Shown here: positions 36,124 to 44,866 of the stretch, in pieces
Position numbering within the stretch: the stretch's first letter is position 1
Layout of the letters: each line of letters begins with the position of its first letter
DNA from: Pantoea sp. 18069
GTDB taxonomy: Bacteria > Pseudomonadota > Gammaproteobacteria > Burkholderiales > Burkholderiaceae_C
Assembly: GCF_902706035.1 (NCBI RefSeq)
Contig: NZ_CACSJA010000014.1
Span: 1-64,000 of the forward strand
DNA: 64,000 bases
Direction: 5' to 3'
Notes under the pieces: generated by a model
Databases searched by the model: none
What the model was told of the DNA's origin: nothing
The model's input: only the letters and a program-made list of their open reading frames with translations
Made by a program: the position numbers and the translations under genes

Positions 36124-37494
36124 TCAGTGCGCCAACCCAGCCAGCCAGGCAGCGCGCAGTGCGGGATCGTCACCGGCAATGTCGTCCAGCCCAATCAGTT
36201 CGCCCGCGCGTATCTCGCGCGCCGTCGTGGCGTGCGCGGCGAGATACAGCGGCGCCACATCGGCCGGCGCCTGCGCGCGTGCCAGCAGCACCGGCGCGAC
36301 GCCGGTCACGTCGTGGTGGTGTCCCCCCATGCGCAGCACGGTTCCCGCGGGAATCGTCGCTATCGCGCGGCCGGCCAAGACCGCATGCTGGGCCGGACGG
36401 TCGCTGCCCGACGCGCGGCCATGCAGCACGGCGCCCAGCAAGGTGATAGGCGTTTCCACGCCCATGAAGTGATAGGGCAGGTACATGCAGGCATAGCGGC
36501 CGTTGCGGCTCACGACATGGCCCTTTTGCGCCAGCAGCTGCCAGGTCGGGCCGTCGCCGGTGCGCACGATGACGAACACGCCGCCGCCAAAACTCGCTTC
36601 GTCGGGCAGGCGCAATACGTTGAACACGTCGATCACGCCGGGTCGACCGATGATGCCGCCGTCTTCGCGCAGCGCGTAGATGTCGGCGAGCTCCGCGGTG
36701 CGCGCCACGGGATAGTGCATGGCTTCGACATCGGCGACCAGGCCGGTGTTCGACGCGACCACGGCCATCTCGCAGTAGTCGGCGGTGGCGCTGGTCTTCC
36801 AGCCCTTGAGCGCGGCGCGGCGCGCGGCCAGCGTCGCGGGAATGTCGTCGCCCAGCGTCAGCAGCTCGGCCATTTCGGGAATGTCGCGGGTCTCGTCGAG
36901 CTGGCGCACCTGGCCGTTGCGCGGGTCGAACACCAGGTCGTACTCGCCCGACTTGCCGGCGGCGACGATTTCCAGGCCCAGCGTGCGCGCCCAGCTGACC
37001 CAGCCGATCAGGTTCGCTGGCTGGTCGCCGTCGGCCGTGGTGTAGACCACGCCCTTGGCCGCGGCCAGGCGCGACATCGTGACGCCGGCCACGGTATCGA
37101 CTTCCTTGCTGACCATGGCCACATGGCGGCCGGCCTCGATGGCCTCGCAGGCCACGCGGTAGCCGACCTTGGGATTGCCCGTGGCCTCGACCAGGATGTC
37201 GTGCGCCACTTCGCGCAGCAGGCCGGCGTCGGCCACCAGCGCGATCGCATCGACGGGCAGCGCGGCGATATCGGCGGCGCTCAGGCATTCGCGCAGTTGG
37301 CTGGCCGGATATCCCAATTCTTCACACAGCGCGCGCAGGCCAGGCACATCGAGGTCGCACAGCGCGGCAGGGATCAGCCGCGGCATCAGGCGCGTCTGCG
37401 CCAGCAGCGTGCGGGCAAAGCCGCCCTTGGCACCAGTGAGGGTGTAGCGCACTTTGCGCTCGGGTTGGTCGGCGAACAGCAGTTCAAAATTCAT
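36124..37494 (-). CDS. DRL-like/homoserine dehydrogenase-like NAD(P) oxidoreductase with C-terminal SAF domain
   Basis: 456 residues; start at 37494 chosen because the Rossmann core follows soon after (VRYTLTGAKGGFARTLLAQT, GAKGGF as nucleotide loop). A second helix EAIEAGRHVAMVSKEVDTVAG is typical of homoserine-dehydrogenase-like folds. The C-terminus (about 380-456) looks like a SAF domain (GRAIATIPAGTVLRMGG, EIRAGELIGLDDI), which leads to frequent FlgA-like misannotation. Relatives include the DXR-like (DRL) reductoisomerases first described in Brucella. Divergent from otnK/otnC-like genes and followed by DeoR. Best guess: oxidation or oxido-isomerisation of a sugar acid to the 3-oxo acid used by the kinase. 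A role in isoprenoid synthesis is less likely in this context. Confidence 0.8.
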   Translation of the reverse strand: MNFELLFADQPERKVRYTLTGAKGGFARTLLAQTRLMPRLIPAALCDLDVPGLRALCEELGYPASQLRECLSAADIAALPVDAIALVADAGLLREVAHDILVEATGNPKVGYRVACEAIEAGRHVAMVSKEVDTVAGVTMSRLAAAKGVVYTTADGDQPANLIGWVSWARTLGLEIVAAGKSGEYDLVFDPRNGQVRQLDETRDIPEMAELLTLGDDIPATLAARRAALKGWKTSATADYCEMAVVASNTGLVADVEAMHYPVARTAELADIYALREDGGIIGRPGVIDVFNVLRLPDEASFGGGVFVIVRTGDGPTWQLLAQKGHVVSRNGRYACMYLPYHFMGVETPITLLGAVLHGRASGSDRPAQHAVLAGRAIATIPAGTVLRMGGHHHDVTGVAPVLLARAQAPADVAPLYLAAHATTAREIRAGELIGLDDIAGDDPALRAAWLAGLAH

Positions 37495-37530
37495 AGGTGG
37501 TCCATTGCAGTGAGGGCAGCGCTTGGCTCT

Positions 37531-37620
37531 ATTATTCACAAAACATCACACAAAATCACAGGGATTCCCCTTGGTTGTTCAAATTTGTGAAGTCGCGTAC
37601 CATTTATTCACACTTTCACC
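37531..37620. promoter_or_regulatory. TCACA repeat array in the DRL/otnK divergent promoter
   Basis: TCACA occurs at 37536-37540, 37546-37550 and 37556-37560, exactly one helical turn apart. TGTGA in the opposite sense is at 37586-37590, TCACA again at 37608-37612 and TTCAC at 37615-37619, ending 7 bases before the otnK start. Such direct plus inverted repeats fit cooperative binding of the DeoR regulator encoded next door. Confidence 0.55.
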
Positions 37621-37626
37621 AGACCT

Positions 37627-38913
37627 ATGAACAAGCTTCCTCCCTTGCTGGGTTGCATCGCCGACGACTTCACCGGCGCCACCGACCTGGCCAACATCCT
37701 TGTGCGCGGCGGCATGCGCACGGTGCAGACCATAGGCGTGCCTTCGGCCGGGCTGGCCGCCTCGCTGGACGCGGATGCCATCGTCATCGCGCTCAAATCA
37801 CGCACCGCGCCCGTGGAGCAGGCGGTGGCGCAGAGCCTGGAAGCGCTGCGCTGGCTGCAGGCCCAGGGCTGCACGCAGTTCTTCTTCAAGTACTGCTCGA
37901 CCTTCGACTCGACCGCCGTCGGCAATATCGGCCCCGTGGCCGAGGCGCTGCAGCAGGCGCTGGGCTGCGACTTCGCGATCGCCTGCCCGGCGTTTCCGGG
38001 CGCCGGCCGCACCGTCTACCAAGGCCACCTGTTCGTCAACCAGCGCCTGCTCAATGAATCGGGCATGGAAAACCACCCGCTCACGCCCATGCGCGACCCC
38101 GACCTGGTGCGCGTGCTGCAGTCGCAAAGCCAGGCCAAGGTCGGCCTCATCGCCCAGCCCGCGGTGGCGCAGGGCGCGGCCGGCGTGCGCGAGCGCATGG
38201 CGGCATTGCGTGCGCAGGGCGTGCGTCTGGCGATTGCCGATGCGATCAGCGATGCCGATCTCGTCACCCTGGGCGAAGCCTGCACCGACGCCCAGCTCAT
38301 CACCGGCGGCTCGGGCGTGGCCCAGGGCCTGCCCGCGAACTTCCGCCGCCAGGGCAAGCTGCGGGGCAGCGACGCCGCGCAACTGGAGCGCATCGCCGGC
38401 CCCGCCGTGGTGCTGTCGGGCAGCGCGTCCACGGCCACCAACGGCCAGGTCGCGGCCTGGCTGCGCAGCGGCCGGCCCGCCTACCGCATCGACCCCCTGG
38501 CGCTGGCGCGCGGCGAGGATGTGGTCGGCACCGCGCTGGCAGTGGCCGGCGCGGGCGAGACCGCCTTGGTCTACGCCACCAGCAGCCCCGAGGAAGTGCG
38601 CCGCGTGCAGGCCGAGCTCGGTGTCGCGCGTGCCGGTGCGCTGATCGAAGAGGCACTGGGCCAGGTCGCGGCGCGGCTGCGCGCCGCGGGCACGCGCCGC
38701 TTCGTGGTCGCCGGCGGCGAGACTTCGGGCGCCGTGATCCAGGCGCTGGAACTGCAGGCGCTGCGCATAGGCCGCCAGATCGATCCGGGCGTGCCGGAAA
38801 CGCAATCGCTGGGCGATGACCAGGCGCTCGCAGTCGTGCTCAAGTCGGGCAACTTCGGCAGCGAAGACTTCTTCGACAAGGCGCTCAAGCACCTCGATGG
38901 GGCCGCCGCGTGA
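37627..38913 (+). CDS. otnK: OtnK-like four-carbon acid sugar kinase (DUF1537)
   Basis: 428 residues. DUF1537 N-terminal domain (LLGCIADDFTGATDLANILV, FKYCSTFDSTAVGNIGPV, CPAFPGAGRTVYQGHLFVN) and C-terminal ATP domain (RRFVVAGGETSGAVIQAL, GVPETQSLGDDQALAVVLKS, NFGSEDFF). These enzymes phosphorylate 3-oxo-tetronate and related sugar acids. Overlaps the aldolase gene by four bases. Whether the acid here is threonate/erythronate-derived or something else depends on the unusual oxidoreductase opposite. Confidence 0.93.
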   Translation: MNKLPPLLGCIADDFTGATDLANILVRGGMRTVQTIGVPSAGLAASLDADAIVIALKSRTAPVEQAVAQSLEALRWLQAQGCTQFFFKYCSTFDSTAVGNIGPVAEALQQALGCDFAIACPAFPGAGRTVYQGHLFVNQRLLNESGMENHPLTPMRDPDLVRVLQSQSQAKVGLIAQPAVAQGAAGVRERMAALRAQGVRLAIADAISDADLVTLGEACTDAQLITGGSGVAQGLPANFRRQGKLRGSDAAQLERIAGPAVVLSGSASTATNGQVAAWLRSGRPAYRIDPLALARGEDVVGTALAVAGAGETALVYATSSPEEVRRVQAELGVARAGALIEEALGQVAARLRAAGTRRFVVAGGETSGAVIQALELQALRIGRQIDPGVPETQSLGDDQALAVVLKSGNFGSEDFFDKALKHLDGAAA

Positions 38914-39560
38914 CGACAGCACCCGACGACGAAGCGCGCCTGCGCGAGGAGATCTGCGAAGTCGGCGCGAGCCTGCATGCGCGCGGCTACACCACCGGCA
39001 CCGCGGGCAACATCAGCGCGCGCCTGGCCGACGGCTGGCTCATCACGCCCACCGACGCCTGCCTGGGCCGGCTCGACCCCGCGCGCCTGGCCAAGGTCAA
39101 TGCCGGCAACGAGTGGATCTCGGGCGACAAGCCTTCGAAGACGCTGGCCCTGCACCACGGTATCTACGCACGCAACGCCCAGGCGCGCTGCGTGCTGCAC
39201 ACCCACTCCACGCACCTGGTCGCGCTGACGCTGGCCGGCGTCGCCGCGCCCGATGCGGTGCTGCCGCCGATCACGCCTTACCAGGTCATGAAGATAGGCC
39301 GCGTGCCCTTGATTCCCTATGCGCGGCCCGGTGCAGCCACGGTCGCCGAGCAGGTCGCAGCCATCGCCGGCGAAGTCCGCGGCGTGCTGCTCGAACGCCT
39401 GGGCCCCGTGGTCTGGGCCGAAAGCGTGACGCGCGCCAGCCATGCGCTGGAAGAACTCGAAGAGACGGCGCGGCTGTGGCTGATGCTGGAGAAGCCTCCC
39501 GCGCCGCTGACGCCGACTCAGGTCGCGGAACTTGAAAGCGCGTTCGGCGTGCGCTGGTGA
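38910..39560 (+). CDS. otnC: OtnC-like class II aldolase/decarboxylase
   Basis: 216 residues from a GTG overlapping the kinase stop. Class II aldolase motifs: GYTTGTAGNISARLADGWLI, KPSKTLALHHGIYA, VLHTHSTHLVALTL (HxH zinc ligands) and GVLLERLGPVVWAES, where the third zinc His position of relatives (RHGP) reads RLGP. In known pathways OtnC decarboxylates 3-oxo-tetronate 4-phosphate to dihydroxyacetone phosphate. The close coupling to the kinase supports the same sequence here. Confidence 0.9.
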   Translation: MTTAPDDEARLREEICEVGASLHARGYTTGTAGNISARLADGWLITPTDACLGRLDPARLAKVNAGNEWISGDKPSKTLALHHGIYARNAQARCVLHTHSTHLVALTLAGVAAPDAVLPPITPYQVMKIGRVPLIPYARPGAATVAEQVAAIAGEVRGVLLERLGPVVWAESVTRASHALEELEETARLWLMLEKPPAPLTPTQVAELESAFGVRW

Positions 39561-39621
39561 CACACCGCCGGGGTTTGATGTGCAATGGTTTGTTCATGGC
39601 CGGCGCGATCCGCTCAAGACA

Positions 39622-40308
39622 TCAATCCCTGTATTCCGCAACATATCCAATGCCATGCACGGTATGAAGGAATTTTCTCTCGAAAGAATCGTCAATCTTC
39701 TTTCTTAATCGCCCTATCGCGACATTGATCAGATTTGCCTGGCGCAAATTCTTGTTGCCCCAAACATTCTCAAACAGCTTCTCCCTGCTCACCGGCTCAC
39801 CCTGGTGGCGGGCCAGATACAGCAAGGTGGAAAATTCCTGTTTCGTCAGGCTGATTAGCCTGCCGCCGCGCTCCACACTGCTGCTGGACAGGTGTATTGT
39901 CAGATCGTCAAAAACAAGCTTTGACGTCACCACAGAATGCGCAACTCCTTTGCCGAGCTGAACACTCACCCGCGCCATGAATTCCTCGAAATCCACAGGC
40001 TTGACCACATAGTCAACGGCTCCAATTTTCAGATGGTGGATCTTTGTTTCTACTTCCCCGTTGGTTGAAGTAACGATGACTGGTGTACTTCTTTCCTTGC
40101 TGAACCTTTCAACGAATCTCGATCCTTCGTCACCGGTATTTTCTATATTTACAATCAGCAGATTGTAGTTTCCCTGTAGAACAGACTGACCGGCGCGTGC
40201 ATAGCAATCAAACAGATAGGATTGGTGCCCTATGCCCGACAGCTTTTGCTCCAGTCGCCTCAAAAAATGGGAATCCTGGTCAACCATGAGAATTCTCAAG
40301 GATTTCAT
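39622..40308 (-). CDS. OmpR-type response regulator lacking the phospho-acceptor Asp
   Basis: 228 residues. The receiver domain (1-120) keeps Asp10 (LMVDQDSHFL), the Thr switch (PVIVTSTNG) and the Lys loop (YVVKPVDFEEF). The usual phosphorylated Asp is Asn54 (LLIVNIENTG) and the second acid is Gln11. The C-terminal OmpR winged helix is complete (LTKQEFSTLLYLARHQG, LINVAIGRLRKKIDD, FLHTVHGIGYVAEY). It is thus probably active without phosphorylation. AT-richer than its neighbours. It lies 25 bases after the Sel1-like gene and is probably co-transcribed with it. No sensor kinase nearby. Confidence 0.9.
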   Translation of the reverse strand: MKSLRILMVDQDSHFLRRLEQKLSGIGHQSYLFDCYARAGQSVLQGNYNLLIVNIENTGDEGSRFVERFSKERSTPVIVTSTNGEVETKIHHLKIGAVDYVVKPVDFEEFMARVSVQLGKGVAHSVVTSKLVFDDLTIHLSSSSVERGGRLISLTKQEFSTLLYLARHQGEPVSREKLFENVWGNKNLRQANLINVAIGRLRKKIDDSFERKFLHTVHGIGYVAEYRD

Positions 40309-40333
40309 ATTTGATTGCAGCGGATCTGTTATT

Positions 40334-41863
40334 TCAAGCCAGCGCCTGATCCAGGAATTTCTTCTGATTTTGAGCCCAGCGCGTTCCTATTCTCAAGGCA
40401 TCCCGCTGGGATGAGTTTGCTTGCGAGAAGAATAGATTTTCCTGCAAGTTGACTTTTTGAAATACTCTTCTTTGCTTCAATGCTCTGGCGCGCAGGGATC
40501 CCTCCAGCACATCCGCTATCTCACCGTGAGGTGCAAACTCCATGGCTGCGTTGCGAATGGTTTCAATGGCTTTGCGGGATGCAGCGGGTACTGCCCTGGG
40601 CTCGGAAAGGTTGCCCTTTCTTATATGCAGATTTCGCTCCACCACCAGTCCCCATGGACGAATCGCCGTGGAGGGGTTGATGGAAAGGGCTTCCAGTTTG
40701 GTGAGGCCGAAATGTCTTGCCAGGCGCAGCCGGGTGGCAAGCAATGGAGCGATCTGTTGAACCTCCTGTATGCCGGAATCCGCCTCTTCTTCACAACCGT
40801 TGACATCAAGAACCAGGGTCTTGATGATGCCGTTGGCAAAACTGTCCCCGTCGATGCTCGATTCATAGAGGAGCGACAGCCCTTTTTCCATGTGCTCTAT
40901 GCCTTTCGCCTCCTTGAGTGTCAAGGCGCCCAGGCGACGCTTGGCCTCTGCGATACCGGAAAACGAGGCCTTTTCGAGGAAAAACCGCGCCATCGACGGG
41001 TTGGCCACGGAACTTCGGTAATCCGAGCACAGGTAGAAGAGGTCCATCCAGGCTTCCGAGCGCCCATTGTCTGCCGCTTTCAACAGGAGTGCCGTTGCCT
41101 TGCGCAGGTTGATGGCGCCGGAACGATGGGATGCACCGACGAACTCCGTCTTGAGTCCGGCCAGCATTCTGCCGAGCAGATAGCAGGAGTTCTTGTTGCT
41201 CGTGGCGGCGGAGTGCTCCAGGCTGGACTCTATCAATGTCGATGGTATCTTCTCCAGAGTCTTTCCACTTTCCTCGGCCACCGCTACGATTTTCGCGATC
41301 GCTTCATAAATGGCATGTGGAATGGAATCCGCATCGGGCGCCACCAGGCTCAAGGCTTCCTCAGCTCTGCTGTAGGCGCCTTCGCTCAGCGCCGACCACG
41401 CTTCAGCCGCAATGATTTCCAGAGATGGAATATCATGCTTTTCCGAAATCCTGAATAATGCCTGCGCCATGTCCGCGCCATGGGTTTCAGACAGTATTTT
41501 CTTTGTTTCCTTGCAAAGAACGGAATCATTCTTACCGACCCAGAACGCAAGTTCTTCCAGATTTCTCCTGATGATCAGCAGCGTGATGAGCTTGATGCGG
41601 GCGGAATTGTCAATAGCAGCAGCCTTTCTGAGATTTTCAACCTGGGAATATTCCAGAATTTCCAGAATTCCCAGATGCGAGCAGATCAGTACGGCCACCT
41701 CGCTTCTGTACCTCAATGCTGGCGCAGAAAGATATTCGAGAGCAAGCTTTATATTTCTAGGAAAATCCAGGACACCTTTCAAATAGAAGCCCCCCAGCTT
41801 CACTTTTGCCTCCAGATCCCCAGCTCTTGCAAGCGCTCTAAGTCGAATATTTTCTCGTCTCAT
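40334..41863 (-). CDS. Sel1-like/TPR-like helical repeat protein of unknown function
   Basis: 509 residues from ATG 41863; a GTG at 41890 is possible, neither has a strong ribosome-binding site. Helical repeats of Sel1 type are visible: LARAGDLEAKVKLGGFYLKG near the N-terminus, NSCYLLGRMLAGLKTEF, ATALLLKAADNGRSEAWMDL, ARFFLEKASFSGIAEAKRRL. No signal peptide or membrane span. The C-terminal 100 residues are basic. Such repeats act in protein-protein contacts. The AT-rich codon use and pairing with an atypical regulator suggest a transferred two-gene module; function not recognised. Confidence 0.75.
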   Translation of the reverse strand: MRRENIRLRALARAGDLEAKVKLGGFYLKGVLDFPRNIKLALEYLSAPALRYRSEVAVLICSHLGILEILEYSQVENLRKAAAIDNSARIKLITLLIIRRNLEELAFWVGKNDSVLCKETKKILSETHGADMAQALFRISEKHDIPSLEIIAAEAWSALSEGAYSRAEEALSLVAPDADSIPHAIYEAIAKIVAVAEESGKTLEKIPSTLIESSLEHSAATSNKNSCYLLGRMLAGLKTEFVGASHRSGAINLRKATALLLKAADNGRSEAWMDLFYLCSDYRSSVANPSMARFFLEKASFSGIAEAKRRLGALTLKEAKGIEHMEKGLSLLYESSIDGDSFANGIIKTLVLDVNGCEEEADSGIQEVQQIAPLLATRLRLARHFGLTKLEALSINPSTAIRPWGLVVERNLHIRKGNLSEPRAVPAASRKAIETIRNAAMEFAPHGEIADVLEGSLRARALKQRRVFQKVNLQENLFFSQANSSQRDALRIGTRWAQNQKKFLDQALA

Positions 41864-42185
41864 TAGTATTTTAGGTTGAGCCAAGCACACGGCAATATTG
41901 GTGCTTTACGCGCCCAGTCTATCTTTCCGATGAAACAGCTTGAATTACATGATTGTTAAATTTCTGTCACCTTTTTAATGCGAACTTTATAAACCCGCAC
42001 AGGTACAGGAGACAAATTCGGGAGTCGTTGCTTTCTCTTGACGAAATGAAGCGCTATTCGCCCATATGGCTTGCGAAGGGTGGGCAGATAGGGATCAGCG
42101 CGATTTTTTCCTGCAGGCGCTGCCTACGATTGCGGCTGATGTCTCAAGGCATCTGCCAATCGTCTTGATAACCCAAGGATTCGAA
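41864..42185. other. AT-rich spacer upstream of the porin
   Basis: No gene supported. It separates the divergent Sel1-like and porin genes and has the lowest GC of the window. A sigma70-like pair (TTGACG at 42038-42043, CCATAT at 42062-42067, 18-bp spacing) is the best porin promoter candidate, but it is weak. Confidence 0.45.
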
Positions 42186-43238
42186 ATGAAACTTCGCCCC
42201 ACCTATGCCGCTGCACTGGCAGCAATCTTTGTCAGCGCTGGTGCCTATGCCCAGTCGTCGGTCACCGTGTTCGGTATCGTGGACGCCAACGTGCGCTATG
42301 TAAAGAACAGCAATCTGCCCAGCAATGTCACGATGAACAGCGGCGGACTCTCCACTGGTCGCCTGGGCTTTCGCGGTGTGGAGGACCTCGGGGGCGGCCT
42401 CAAGGCAGGCTTCTGGCTGGAATCCGATGTGCTGGCCGACACCGGCAGTACCAGCCCCACCGGCAAGTTCTTCCAGCGCCGTTCCACGGTCAGCCTGATG
42501 GGCCATTTTGGTGAGCTGCGCCTTGGACGCGATTTCTCCCCCGCGAGCCAGAACGTCGTGAAATTCGACCCGTTTGGTGTCGTCGGAGTCGCCGGCTCCA
42601 ATGTTGCAAGCCGCATGCCTGGCACCTTTGCTTCGTACTATCGCCACGACAACGCCATCCAGTACTTCACGCCTGCCCTGGGCGGAGCCCAGCTGGAAGT
42701 GATGTACGCGCCCGACGAAAGCGTCACGACCAAGGCCGGCCGCCATGCCGCGGCACGCCTGGTCTATGACAACGGCCCGCTGAATCTCTCCGCCTCCTAC
42801 GGCACGACCTTCGTGAACGTCGCCGGTGACAAGCTCAAGCAAATGGGCGTTGGCGCCGCATACGATCTGGGCGCGGTGCGATTGATGGGCTTCTATCAGC
42901 GTGACGAACTGCCATTCGGCACCTACGGCACGGCCACTGCGGGTACCGAAGATCGCATTCTGCTGGGCTTTACCGCGCCTGTCGGTGCCCACCAGATCCG
43001 CGGCTCGTATGTCCGTACGGACTCCCGCCGCGGCCCTGCAGCATTCAATCGCAGCGATGCAGACAAGTACTCGATCGGCTACATCCACAATCTGTCGAAG
43101 CGAACCGCCATCTACAGCACCGCTTCGTACATCCACAACAAGGGCGGCGCCAGCTTCAGCCTGGCCGGCGGCGCACCCGGGCTGGCCGCTGGCGGCAAGT
43201 CCGCTGGCGCAGAAGTGGGCATCCGCCACGCGTTCTGA
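42186..43238 (+). CDS. Gram-negative porin (betaproteobacterial OmpC-like)
   Basis: 350 residues. The signal peptide ends at GAYAQ; the mature start SSVTVFGIVDANVRY and the block LGFRGVEDLGGGLKAGFWLE are diagnostic of the family, and the last residue is Phe (GIRHAF), required for outer-membrane insertion. Sixteen-strand trimeric porins of this type pass small anions and organic acids. Monocistronic: a strong terminator follows at 43268. Confidence 0.95.
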   Translation: MKLRPTYAAALAAIFVSAGAYAQSSVTVFGIVDANVRYVKNSNLPSNVTMNSGGLSTGRLGFRGVEDLGGGLKAGFWLESDVLADTGSTSPTGKFFQRRSTVSLMGHFGELRLGRDFSPASQNVVKFDPFGVVGVAGSNVASRMPGTFASYYRHDNAIQYFTPALGGAQLEVMYAPDESVTTKAGRHAAARLVYDNGPLNLSASYGTTFVNVAGDKLKQMGVGAAYDLGAVRLMGFYQRDELPFGTYGTATAGTEDRILLGFTAPVGAHQIRGSYVRTDSRRGPAAFNRSDADKYSIGYIHNLSKRTAIYSTASYIHNKGGASFSLAGGAPGLAAGGKSAGAEVGIRHAF

Positions 43239-43267
43239 TAGCGCAGGGATTTAAGATCATTGCGTTT

Positions 43268-43296
43268 GCCCCATGGCCTAGGCCATGGGGCTTTTT
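43268..43296 (+). terminator. Rho-independent terminator of the porin gene
   Basis: GCCCCATGGCC-TA-GGCCATGGGGC, an 11-bp perfect stem, followed by TTTTT. It begins 29 bases after the porin stop. Confidence 0.9.
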
Positions 43297-43430
43297 GCCA
43301 TGGGGATCGCGCCAGTATCCATGACGCTGGCCAGCCACGTCCCTGCGCCTATGGTGCCGATCGTCTCGCCTGCGGTCTGCTGGCGCGGGCAGGCAGCATG
43401 AACGCTTCCCGTGTTTTTTTGCGTGATATA

Positions 43431-43457
43431 TTGCACCTGCAAATATTGCATATGCAA
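43431..43457. promoter_or_regulatory. Tandem TTGCAnnTGCAA operators upstream of the MATE gene
   Basis: TTGCACCTGCAA (43431-43442) and TTGCATATGCAA (43446-43457) are two perfect palindromes with 15-bp repeat spacing in an AT-rich patch ending 20 bases before the MATE start. The form suits a dimeric MarR/TetR-type drug-responsive repressor. No such gene lies next to it. Confidence 0.6.
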
Positions 43458-43477
43458 CATTATCAGGAAAACAAGCC

Positions 43478-44866
43478 ATGAATGTCGATCAGGTGCTGGC
43501 ACCTCGCATGCCGCCAGCGAGCCCGCGCGTGCGCGCCATGCTGCAGGACCCTATAGGGCCGACGATACTGCGCATGAGCTGGCCGAACATGCTGATGATG
43601 CTCGCCCAGGCATCGACAGGGCTGATCGAGATGTGGTTTCTGGCCAAGCTCGGCACCGATGTGCTGGCCGGCGTCGCCGTGGTCGTTCCCGTTCTGATGC
43701 TGATGCAGAACATGTCGCAGGGTGCCCTGGGCGGCGGCATCTCGGCAGCGGTGGCGCGTGCGCTGGGCTCGGGCCATGCGGCGCTGGCGGATTCGCTGGC
43801 GCGCCATGCCGTCGTGCTGAGCGCGGCGGTGGGCCTGGTTTTCACGATGCTTCTGATGGGATTCAGCACCCCGCTGTTCCATCTGCTCGGTGCCCGGGGC
43901 GCGGCGCTGGCCGTGGCCCAGGACTATGGACATGTGGTGTTCGCCGGGCTGGTGCTCATGTGGATCATGAACGCGCTGGCCAGCGTGGTGCGCGGCACGG
44001 GCAATATGCTGCTGCCCGGCGCCGTGATCTGCGGCGGCGCGCTGCTGCTGATTCCCATCTGCCCGGCCCTGATCTTCGGGTTCGGGCCGATTCCGGCATT
44101 GGGCGTCGTCGGCGGCGCCTGGGCCCTGGTGGCTTACTACGCGATAGGCAGCTTGGTGCTGGCCTGGTATTGCATGGGTGAGCACAACGCCGCGAAGCTG
44201 CGTGCCGGGCCGGTGCATTGGGCGCCCATGCGCAGCATTCTCACCGTGGGCGGCCTGGCCTGCATCAACCCCCTGCTGACCAACGGCTTGATCGCCTCGA
44301 CGGCCGCCATCGTGGGCGCGCACGCGGGCTCCGAGGCCCTGGCCGGCTATGCCACGGCCGCGCGGCTGGAGTATCTGCTGATCCCCATCGCTTTCGGCCT
44401 GGGCGCGCCCATGGTCGCGCTGGTCGGCGCGAACATTGGCGCGGGCCAGCCCGAACGTGCGCGGAAAATCGCGCTGGTCGGGGGCGCGATCGCCTTCGCC
44501 ATCGGCGAGACCGTGGGCCTCACGGCTGCGCTCTGGCCCGAGGCCTGGCTCAGGCTGTTCGGCTCCGACGAGCGCATGCTGGAGACAGGCGCGCAGTACC
44601 TGCGCATCGCCGGCCCGTTCTATGGCTTCTTTGCCATGGGCATCGCGCTGTACTTCGCCTCGCAGGGCGCGGGGCGCCTGAAATGGCCCTTGCTGGCCGG
44701 GGCGCTGCGCCTGTTCCTCTACGCCGGACTGGGATGGCTGGCGCTTGTGGTGACGGGCTCACTTACGGCTTTCTTCGCCCTCGGCGCAGCGGCGATGGCT
44801 GCCTACGGCCTGCTCATTTTCTGGTCTGTCGCATCGGGCAGCTGGTTCGCCAATGCAAGGCAATGA
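43478..44866 (+). CDS. MATE-family multidrug/metabolite efflux transporter
   Basis: 462 residues with about 12 membrane spans in two matching halves. Family segments: TILRMSWPNMLMMLAQASTG, ALASVVRGTGNMLLPGAVIC and LGAPMVALVGANIGAGQPER (second-half equivalent). It exports cationic drugs or metabolites in exchange for Na+ or H+. Preceded by tandem palindromic operators, suggesting induced expression. Its stop overlaps the start of a truncated VOC frame. Its last 130 or so bases recur at 50393-50530. Confidence 0.93.
   Translation: MNVDQVLAPRMPPASPRVRAMLQDPIGPTILRMSWPNMLMMLAQASTGLIEMWFLAKLGTDVLAGVAVVVPVLMLMQNMSQGALGGGISAAVARALGSGHAALADSLARHAVVLSAAVGLVFTMLLMGFSTPLFHLLGARGAALAVAQDYGHVVFAGLVLMWIMNALASVVRGTGNMLLPGAVICGGALLLIPICPALIFGFGPIPALGVVGGAWALVAYYAIGSLVLAWYCMGEHNAAKLRAGPVHWAPMRSILTVGGLACINPLLTNGLIASTAAIVGAHAGSEALAGYATAARLEYLLIPIAFGLGAPMVALVGANIGAGQPERARKIALVGGAIAFAIGETVGLTAALWPEAWLRLFGSDERMLETGAQYLRIAGPFYGFFAMGIALYFASQGAGRLKWPLLAGALRLFLYAGLGWLALVVTGSLTAFFALGAAAMAAYGLLIFWSVASGSWFANARQ

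Noticed and set aside
36124..37494. FlgA-like flagellar protein
   Set aside because: Only the SAF segment at the C-terminus is shared; the N-terminal Rossmann oxidoreductase and the sugar-acid context argue against a flagellar role.
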